A stretch of DNA of 10,648 nt. It comes from Sulfurovum sp. (GTDB taxonomy: Bacteria; Campylobacterota; Campylobacteria; Campylobacterales; Sulfurovaceae). The notes beneath the pieces are model-generated. The model did not search any database and was not told the DNA's origin. It saw only the letters and a program-made list of their open reading frames with translations. The stretch covers positions 1 through 10,648 of the forward strand of contig DQVJ01000219.1 in assembly GCA_015661795.1 (NCBI GenBank), given 5' to 3'. Shown here in pieces: positions 6,109-10,648 of the stretch (positions are counted from its first letter, which is position 1; each line of letters begins with the position of its first letter). The translations under genes and the position numbers were made by a program.

Positions 6109-7068
6109 TTAACTCGATGTACCGATAAAATTTTGAGAAAAGAATGCTTCAATCATCTCTCTCATCTCTGTAGGGTCTTCTGTTCTATTCACATCATTCC
6201 TAAAAAGTGATGCACCCTGATAACCTGCTTTGGAGTATGAGTGAAGGTTTTTTCTGAAAATAATAGCCCCATATGCATCATAATGTTTTATCATTTGGTC
6301 AAAATGCTCCAAGACTACTTCTTTAATGAGTTCAGAAGTAGGCTCCTTCAGTCCCTCTTTTATTTGACTGAAAATCCAGGGTTTTCCAACTGCAGCACGT
6401 CCTATCATTACTCCATCTGCTTTTGTGTGATTCAAAACCCACTGAGCCTTAGCAGGAGAATCGATATCACCATTTGCAAGCATAGGAATGGACACAGACT
6501 GCTTTATCTCTGCTAAAGCATCATAATCTACTGCTGCTTTATATCTCCCAGCTCTTGTACGCCCATGTACTGCAATATAATCAGCACCTGATTCTTGACA
6601 AATATGCGCTATTTCTACATGGTTTTTTTCATTGAAGCCTAAGCGGAATTTTACAGAAGTATATTCTTTATTAGAATATTTTTTAATGGTTTCTATAACT
6701 TTAGCCATTTGAGGCAAATCAGTTAAAAGTGAAGATCCTTGCAGATTATTCACTACTTTTGGTGCAGGACATCCACAATTTAAATCTATAGATGTAATCT
6801 CTTCTCGTGCATTGATGATCTCCACAGCACGTTTAATAACTTCAAGGTCAGACCCCGCAATCTGAATGGCATAGGGGTTTTCTATAGGTGCCTTTTCAAG
6901 CATCTTATATGTTTTTTTTGAATGATGAATCAATGCATTGGAAGATATCATTTCACTTATGGTAAGATCAACCCCAAATTTCTTCACAACAGAGCGAAAA
7001 GGCAGATCTGTAAAGCCAGCTAAAGGGGCTAGTACATACAAAGGTTTAGAAAAATCGAGTGAGGCCAT
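6109..7068 (-). CDS. dus: tRNA-dihydrouridine synthase (Dus, DusB-like)
   Basis: This 319-aa FMN-dependent enzyme reduces uridine to 5,6-dihydrouridine in tRNA. The TIM-barrel start LAPLAGFTDLPFR (13-25) binds FMN. DLNCGCPAPKV (95-105) holds the catalytic Cys100; DusB usually has NMGCPAKKV, so Cys98 is an extra Cys. K140, HGRTR (168-172), NGDI (199-202) and GRA (223-225) fit flavin and phosphate binding. The C-terminal helical domain begins with the FRKNLHSY segment (271-278). Length is normal. The gene starts 7 nt after the upstream stop, with no clear SD, so it probably depends on translational coupling. It is the last gene of the minus-strand operon. The paralogue class (A, B or C) is judged from motifs only. 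Confidence 0.93.
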   Translation of the reverse strand: MASLDFSKPLYVLAPLAGFTDLPFRSVVKKFGVDLTISEMISSNALIHHSKKTYKMLEKAPIENPYAIQIAGSDLEVIKRAVEIINAREEITSIDLNCGCPAPKVVNNLQGSSLLTDLPQMAKVIETIKKYSNKEYTSVKFRLGFNEKNHVEIAHICQESGADYIAVHGRTRAGRYKAAVDYDALAEIKQSVSIPMLANGDIDSPAKAQWVLNHTKADGVMIGRAAVGKPWIFSQIKEGLKEPTSELIKEVVLEHFDQMIKHYDAYGAIIFRKNLHSYSKAGYQGASLFRNDVNRTEDPTEMREMIEAFFSQNFIGTSS

Positions 7069-7074
7069 ACAGGT

Positions 7075-8121
7075 TTATAATATTTTTGTCTCTGTACACA
7101 CAGAATGCACATCGATAATATCTTCTAACTTATATTTGTTATTGCTACGTTTAAGCTCATATAACGCCCTATACTTCATAAACTCATCTTCTTCTTGCTC
7201 TTCTAAATATGCCGCAACTTGATCTAACAGTTCATATTCAAATAAAAGATAAAGGTATGCATTTTGTGCTTTATCGTTGTCATTTTGATATTTATGGAAT
7301 AAACTTAGATTTTCATCAGGTTTAAAATATTTTTTAGTTACCTGTGCAATCTTAATAAAATCAATACAAGAAAGTTTTAATGTTTCTACAAAATCGTTTA
7401 GTATCTCTTTTGTTAAACCCATATCATCTTCCGTATTTACCCTCTCTAGCATCACAAAAAAGTTTTCAATATCAAATATTTTGGCATATTTTCGTGCCAC
7501 TTCAAAATTTTCTTTTTTTGCATATATTTTTAATGCCTGTTTTTGAACTCTCTGAGAATAGTTTGAAGGAGATTTCATTACATCTTCAATAAATTTTTCA
7601 TCAGATTCTAAACAGTTCAGTCTATTTTGTATCAGGATTGGATTGCCTTCATTAAATACTTTAGCTATTTTTTCCTCTTTAAGATTAATATACTCTCCAT
7701 TTGTAATCTTTTGGATAATATTGACTATTTTAGCCAATCTTGGACTTAAGCCCTCAACATTGTCAAGAATATTTAGTGAAGATTTACCTAAAAGTACTGC
7801 TGAACTTTTGATTTCAGGCATCACATATTTTTGTTCTTTTGGTTCATTTACAAGTGACCAATAGAGAGCATCTTCCAATGTATTCGCATCACGTTGCCAT
7901 TTTTTCAACTTGAAATAGTTTCTTACCCCATAAAAGAGCATATGTCCAAGCGTAAATATAAATAAAAGTAACATAGGCAAAATAATCCATACTGCCACAG
8001 GAAAATTAAAATTAATTCCCATTACTTCTACGATAAAATTATTTGCATTAATCGTGTATGTAAATGCTCCGATAATTGCAATAAGTGCAAATGTTGCAAA
8101 AATATATAAACCAAGTCTCAT
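7075..8121 (-). CDS. Two-TM membrane protein with LapA-like N-terminus and helical cytoplasmic domain
   Basis: This 348-aa protein corresponds by position to the uncharacterised membrane protein next to dksA and dus in Campylobacter (Cj0124c, from memory). TM1 spans about 3-22 and TM2 about 43-66. The loop and TM2 pattern NANNFIVEVMGINFNFP, then a hydrophobic stretch and a basic KLKKWQR, resembles the LapA (DUF1049) domain. LapA works with LapB in lipopolysaccharide control in Proteobacteria. After it come about 270 mostly helical, charged residues without a signature I recognise. Segments such as YAKKENFEVARKYAKIF could be TPR-like. The second of two adjacent ATGs (8121) is preferred, six bases after AAAGGA; 8124 is the alternative. 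The function is unknown; the LapA similarity is my reading, not a database result. Confidence 0.75.
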   Translation of the reverse strand: MRLGLYIFATFALIAIIGAFTYTINANNFIVEVMGINFNFPVAVWIILPMLLLFIFTLGHMLFYGVRNYFKLKKWQRDANTLEDALYWSLVNEPKEQKYVMPEIKSSAVLLGKSSLNILDNVEGLSPRLAKIVNIIQKITNGEYINLKEEKIAKVFNEGNPILIQNRLNCLESDEKFIEDVMKSPSNYSQRVQKQALKIYAKKENFEVARKYAKIFDIENFFVMLERVNTEDDMGLTKEILNDFVETLKLSCIDFIKIAQVTKKYFKPDENLSLFHKYQNDNDKAQNAYLYLLFEYELLDQVAAYLEEQEEDEFMKYRALYELKRSNNKYKLEDIIDVHSVCTETKIL

Positions 8122-8155
8122 CATATATCCTTTATATAACTTAGTAAATCCAAAG

Positions 8156-8177
8156 AAAACCCTCTAATAGAGTTTTT
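8156..8177. other. Weak hairpin with A- and T-tracts between dksA-like and the LapA-like gene
   Basis: CTCT-AAT-AGAG (8162-8172) is flanked by AAAA and TTTTT. The 4-bp core, extended by the A/T tracts across a CC bulge, is terminator-like but weak. It sits in the 50-nt gap, the longest inside the operon, and could reduce read-through from dksA. Confidence 0.3.
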
Positions 8178-8532
8178 ATTTCATCTCTTTTTCATTAATC
8201 TCACGACAAGTAATACAATAACGCGCAAAATTTTTCACTTCTAGCCGTGGTATTGCGATATCTTCTTCACACATTTCACATATGCCATAAGTGCCTTCTT
8301 TAATTTTATCTAAAGCAAGTTCAATTTCGTTTAATTCTTTTCGTTGTTGTATTAAAATAGCATTATCAACAATAGTTTCTGCAGATGCGGAAGAATAGTC
8401 ACCTTCATCATTTAACTCTAACCCTCTTATCTCTTCTAATTCAAGAGAAGTCCCTCGAAGGTTTTTCTCTATTTGTACTCTTCTATCTAATAACTTATTT
8501 TGGAACTCTTCTAACTCTATTTTTGTTAACAT
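8176..8532 (-). CDS. dksA: DksA/TraR-family zinc-finger transcription factor
   Basis: This 118-aa protein has an N-terminal coiled coil, helices about 5-37 and 52-78 with a tip around NDEGDYSSAS (41-50). The C-terminal zinc finger has Cys85, 88, 106 and 109 (C-X2-C-X17-C-X2-C), the DksA arrangement, beginning YGICEMC. DksA proteins enter the RNA polymerase secondary channel and act with ppGpp on rRNA and amino-acid promoters. It is shorter than E. coli DksA (151 aa), and the tip lacks the exact D-x-x-D-x-A pattern, so its effect on polymerase may differ. AGGA lies eight bases before the ATG. It starts 10 nt after rlmH, the same arrangement as C. jejuni dksR (Cj0125c), recalled from memory. 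Confidence 0.9.
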   Translation of the reverse strand: MLTKIELEEFQNKLLDRRVQIEKNLRGTSLELEEIRGLELNDEGDYSSASAETIVDNAILIQQRKELNEIELALDKIKEGTYGICEMCEEDIAIPRLEVKNFARYCITCREINEKEMK

Positions 8533-8542
8533 GTAAGTTTTC

Positions 8543-9004
8543 CTATTTATGATATGGATGGTTGTTATTAATACTCAAACCTCTAAAAATCTGTTCTAAT
8601 AAAACAACTTTCACAAGTTTGTGTGAAAGCGTTATTCTACCAAATGAAATTGAAGTTTTACATTTATCTAAAAAAAGGCTCTCAAAGCCGTATGCACCGC
8701 CGATAAAAAAATTTACCTGCACACTATTCTTAAGTAATTTCGCAAAATCGTGACTATCTACCTCTTTGGATGCTGGATCCAATGCAATATTGAGTCCTTT
8801 TGACATATATTTTTCCAAAGCTTTAGAATATGCTTTTTGCGCTGTTTTTGGTGAAGTATCTTGCGCTTTTGATATCTCTTTATCAAACACTTCAATCACC
8901 TCAACTGTCGCAAATGGTTTTGCTATTTTTTTATAGTGGTCTATCAAACCTGTATAAAGGGTATCTTTCCCTTTTTTATCTATGATAATTACCCTAATTT
9001 TCAT
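8543..9004 (-). CDS. rlmH: 23S rRNA pseudouridine-1915 N3-methyltransferase RlmH
   Basis: This 153-aa SPOUT-class methyltransferase is close to the usual 155-160. It methylates the pseudouridine at position 1915 of helix 69, using S-adenosylmethionine and acting on assembled 70S ribosomes. The SAM-binding trefoil knot is seen in FFIGGAYGF (99-107) and the C-terminal signature LSHKLVKVVLLEQIFRGLSI, followed by NNNHPYHK. The C-terminal HPYH is nearly invariant in the family. The gene overlaps the end of the transglycosylase gene by 11 nt, with AAGGA about eight bases upstream inside that gene, so translation is probably coupled. Confidence 0.94.
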   Translation of the reverse strand: MKIRVIIIDKKGKDTLYTGLIDHYKKIAKPFATVEVIEVFDKEISKAQDTSPKTAQKAYSKALEKYMSKGLNIALDPASKEVDSHDFAKLLKNSVQVNFFIGGAYGFESLFLDKCKTSISFGRITLSHKLVKVVLLEQIFRGLSINNNHPYHK

Positions 9005-10019
9005 GGCTTGTTTCCTTTAACTTCTCAGCAAGTTGATGCACTGACATAGCATAATAAGCACTGTGGTTGTAACGGGTAATAACAAAAAAGTTTTTAGCGC
9101 CATACCAAAGTTCATCATATTTCTTTAAGGTGAGTTTTATCAAGCGAACTTTCCCCTTGTAATCCCATGTTTTTTTGGGTCTTATATCCTCTAAAGTACC
9201 TTGTTTATACGTTTTTTCATATCCCGTTTCATACTTGCTAAAACGTGTCCCTTTATAGCTGACCCTTGTTGCAACCAGTTCTCCTTTATGCCAACCATTT
9301 TTTTTAAGATAGTTCGCAATACTGGCTATAGCATCATATGGATTTTGAAGTGTAATTCGTCCATCCCCATTAAAATCAACCCCATATGCATCGTAATTAC
9401 TAGGCATAAACTGCCCCAACCCTATTGCACCCGCATAAGAACCATAAACATTTTTAGGATTGAATTTCTGGGTATATGATAACTGTATAAATTTTTCTAA
9501 CTCTTTTTTAAAAAAATTATTTCTTCTATTTTTTTCAAAAGCCAAAGTTGTTAATGTATCAAATACAGGGTACTTTCCAACATTACTGCCATAATTTGTT
9601 TCTATTCCTATGATAGCTGCTATATATTCCTTAGGAACACCATATTTCTTTTCAACACGTAGAAAAATATCTTGATACTTTTTCAAAAAAGCAACTCCCC
9701 TCTTGACTTGTTTATTATTGAGTTTTTGTCTAGAATATCTTTCCCAAGATCCATATTTTTGATAATATTTCCTTGTTTGCTTTATCTTTTGAGGCGTTCG
9801 TTTATCTTGTAAGCGTTTTTGTTTCTTACTTGGAGTAAAAGCACGTAAAGCTGTGTGTTGTACTTGCACATCTAAAAATAATTTTTCCAATGTCTCTTTT
9901 TTCAAATCATATTTCTGTATCAGTGTATTGATAAATGAAATCACATCATTATCTCTTGTATAATCTTTAGCAAATGAAAAAAATGTCAATAAAAAGAATA
10001 AAATGATACTTTTTTTCAT
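8994..10019 (-). CDS. MltB-like lytic murein transglycosylase
   Basis: This 341-aa periplasmic enzyme of the MltB/Slt35 (SLT_2) family cleaves the glycan strand to give 1,6-anhydro-muropeptides. A signal peptide spans about 1-17 (IILFFLLTFFSFA) without a lipobox Cys, so unlike E. coli MltB it should be soluble. The catalytic Glu is E140 in GIETNYGSNVGKYP. GAIGLGQFMPSNYDAYG (197-213) and DFNGDGRITL (215-224, EF-hand-like calcium loop) are diagnostic, as is RYNHSAYYAMSV near the end. AGGA is seven bases before the ATG. First gene of the minus-strand operon. In C. jejuni, accD lies beside this conserved cluster (from memory), so the transglycosylase may be a local arrangement. Confidence 0.92.
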   Translation of the reverse strand: MKKSIILFFLLTFFSFAKDYTRDNDVISFINTLIQKYDLKKETLEKLFLDVQVQHTALRAFTPSKKQKRLQDKRTPQKIKQTRKYYQKYGSWERYSRQKLNNKQVKRGVAFLKKYQDIFLRVEKKYGVPKEYIAAIIGIETNYGSNVGKYPVFDTLTTLAFEKNRRNNFFKKELEKFIQLSYTQKFNPKNVYGSYAGAIGLGQFMPSNYDAYGVDFNGDGRITLQNPYDAIASIANYLKKNGWHKGELVATRVSYKGTRFSKYETGYEKTYKQGTLEDIRPKKTWDYKGKVRLIKLTLKKYDELWYGAKNFFVITRYNHSAYYAMSVHQLAEKLKETSHEN

Positions 10020-10040
10020 CTACAGTTCCTATTTTTTTGC

Positions 10041-10047
10041 TATTGTA
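10041..10047. promoter_or_regulatory. Overlapping divergent -10 elements
   Basis: TATTGT on the plus strand (10041-10046, within TTTGCTATTGT) and TACAAT on the minus strand (10047-10042) occupy the same bases in the 55-nt gap. The first gives the phosphatase gene a leader of about 22 nt that keeps its AAGGA. The second gives the transglycosylase operon a similar leader with its AGGA. Polymerase probably cannot use both at once. Confidence 0.45.
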
Positions 10048-10074
10048 ACTAAATAGTTTATAGTAAGGAATAAA

Positions 10075-10548
10075 ATGAAAAAAGTTTTATTTGTATGTTT
10101 AGGAAATATTTGCAGAAGCCCATTAGCACAAGGGATTGCGCAACAACTTAGTCGAAAAACAAACCTAGAGTTAGAGATAGACTCAGCAGGAACCAGTACA
10201 TGGCATATTGGGGAAGCACCTTGTGATAACTCCATCAAAGTTGCTTTGAATCATCATATTGATATTAGTCAACAGCACTCTCGAACTATCACAAATGAAG
10301 ATATTCATAAATTTGATTATGTAATAGCTATGGACAAGAAAAACCAAACAGATCTTGAAAATTTTGGTTTTAAAAATATCTACCTTTTGGGTGATTTTGG
10401 TGAATCTAAAGGTGCAGATGTTCCTGACCCTTATTTTTTCGATGGTTTTGAAGGCTTTGAAAAAGTCTACTCTATGATAGAACTTTGTGTCATGAATATG
10501 ATTGAAAAAATAAACCAAGGAGATCTAATAGAATCAAAAAACAAATGA
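10075..10548 (+). CDS. Low-molecular-weight protein tyrosine phosphatase
   Basis: This 157-aa cytosolic phosphatase has normal family length. The P-loop at the N-terminus, VCLGNICRSP (7-16), supplies nucleophile Cys8 and phosphate-binding Arg14 (C-X5-R). The general acid Asp118 lies in DPYF (118-121). SAGTSTWHIGEAP (37-49) is also typical of the family. In bacteria such enzymes often pair with BY-kinases in capsule or exopolysaccharide control, but no kinase or polysaccharide gene is nearby. The complete DPYF acid motif and family pattern argue against an ArsC-type arsenate reductase. AAGGA ends five bases before the ATG. Divergent from the transglycosylase operon and convergent with the gene at the right edge. 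Confidence 0.93.
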   Translation: MKKVLFVCLGNICRSPLAQGIAQQLSRKTNLELEIDSAGTSTWHIGEAPCDNSIKVALNHHIDISQQHSRTITNEDIHKFDYVIAMDKKNQTDLENFGFKNIYLLGDFGESKGADVPDPYFFDGFEGFEKVYSMIELCVMNMIEKINQGDLIESKNK

Positions 10549-10552
10549 GACA

Positions 10553-10579
10553 AAATCTTTTAAATCTTTTAAATCTTTT
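10553..10579. repeat. Three tandem copies of a 9-bp unit
   Basis: AAATCTTTT occurs at 10553-10561, 10562-10570 and 10571-10579 without mismatch. The array spans the 20-nt gap between convergent stops and enters the last codons of the right-hand gene. The length is a multiple of three, so a unit change would not shift a frame but would move the stop context. Confidence 0.8.
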
Positions 10580-10648
10580 TCTCCAATAGTTTCAAGCTTT
10601 GGCATCCCTCTTGAATGCCACCATCACATGCTAAGCCATAAAAATGCA
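10569..10648 (-). CDS. C-terminal end of a Sel1/Hcp-type repeat protein (runs off window)
   Basis: Only the last 25 codons and a TAA stop (10571-10569) are visible; the reading frame enters from the right edge. The peptide contains YGLACDGGIQEGCQSLKLLE. The Cys-X7-Cys spacing with an acidic residue after the first Cys and Gly before the second is the pattern of cysteine-rich Sel1 repeats (Hcp family), common in Campylobacterota and often secreted. The frame ends in KKI, formed by the tandem repeat DNA. The other two minus frames are closed by stops near the edge. The piece is short, so the family call is tentative. Confidence 0.5.
   Translation of the reverse strand, partial: HFYGLACDGGIQEGCQSLKLLEKKI

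Noticed and set aside
10183..10518. 111-aa minus-strand frame inside the phosphatase gene
   Set aside because: It is fully antisense to a motif-complete phosphatase and has no recognisable feature.
10075..10548. ArsC-type arsenate reductase working with the ArsR
   Set aside because: The protein has a complete LMW phosphatase P-loop and the DPYF acid motif, and it is 5 kb away in a different unit.
10549..10580. Bidirectional intrinsic terminator between the convergent genes
   Set aside because: The tandem AT-rich repeats do not form a stable stem; only short GAGA/TCTC flanks could pair.

Overview
The window looks like a chromosomal segment from a low-GC Campylobacterota bacterium, with Sulfurovum or Sulfurimonas-type organisms as the best guess. 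The reasons are the AT-rich coding, TTGCTATAAT-like -10 elements, and the gene order dus / two-TM membrane protein / DksA-like / rlmH. From memory, that order matches Cj0123c-Cj0126c of Campylobacter jejuni. No tRNA, rRNA, CRISPR array, IS element or phage gene is visible.

Left block (1-2135, minus strand): a gene for an unrecognised 177-aa protein, possibly a degenerate GGDEF fold, leads into a four-TM MotA/TolQ/ExbB-like channel with a long coiled-coil tail. The channel gene overlaps the start of a MotB/OmpA-like partner that leaves the window at base 1. The pair is a predicted ion-driven, envelope-anchored motor. Its architecture resembles ZorAB of the Zorya anti-phage system, but the diagnostic genes would lie outside the window.

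Metal block (2240-5270, plus strand): a compact zinc-type ABC importer, znuA-znuC-znuB, with a 1-nt gap and a 4-nt ATGA overlap. A previously easy-to-miss 59-aa glycine-rich lipoprotein gene (4672-4851) overlaps the end of znuB. An ArsR-family repressor with a CVC metal-binding motif follows with its own promoter. Both znuA and arsR have a -10 element so close to the ATG that leaderless mRNAs are likely. A TauE/SafE membrane transporter gene on the minus strand converges on arsR.

Housekeeping block (6109-10019, minus strand): an apparent operon transcribed mltB-like transglycosylase, rlmH, dksA-like, LapA-like membrane protein, dus. It links cell-wall remodelling, ribosome modification, stringent-type transcription control and tRNA modification. 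Its promoter region shares an overlapping -10 element with the divergent low-molecular-weight protein tyrosine phosphatase gene (10075-10548, plus strand).

Right edge (10549-10648): three tandem copies of a 9-bp unit separate the phosphatase gene from the C-terminal end of a converging gene. That end carries the Cys-X7-Cys spacing of cysteine-rich Sel1/Hcp repeats.
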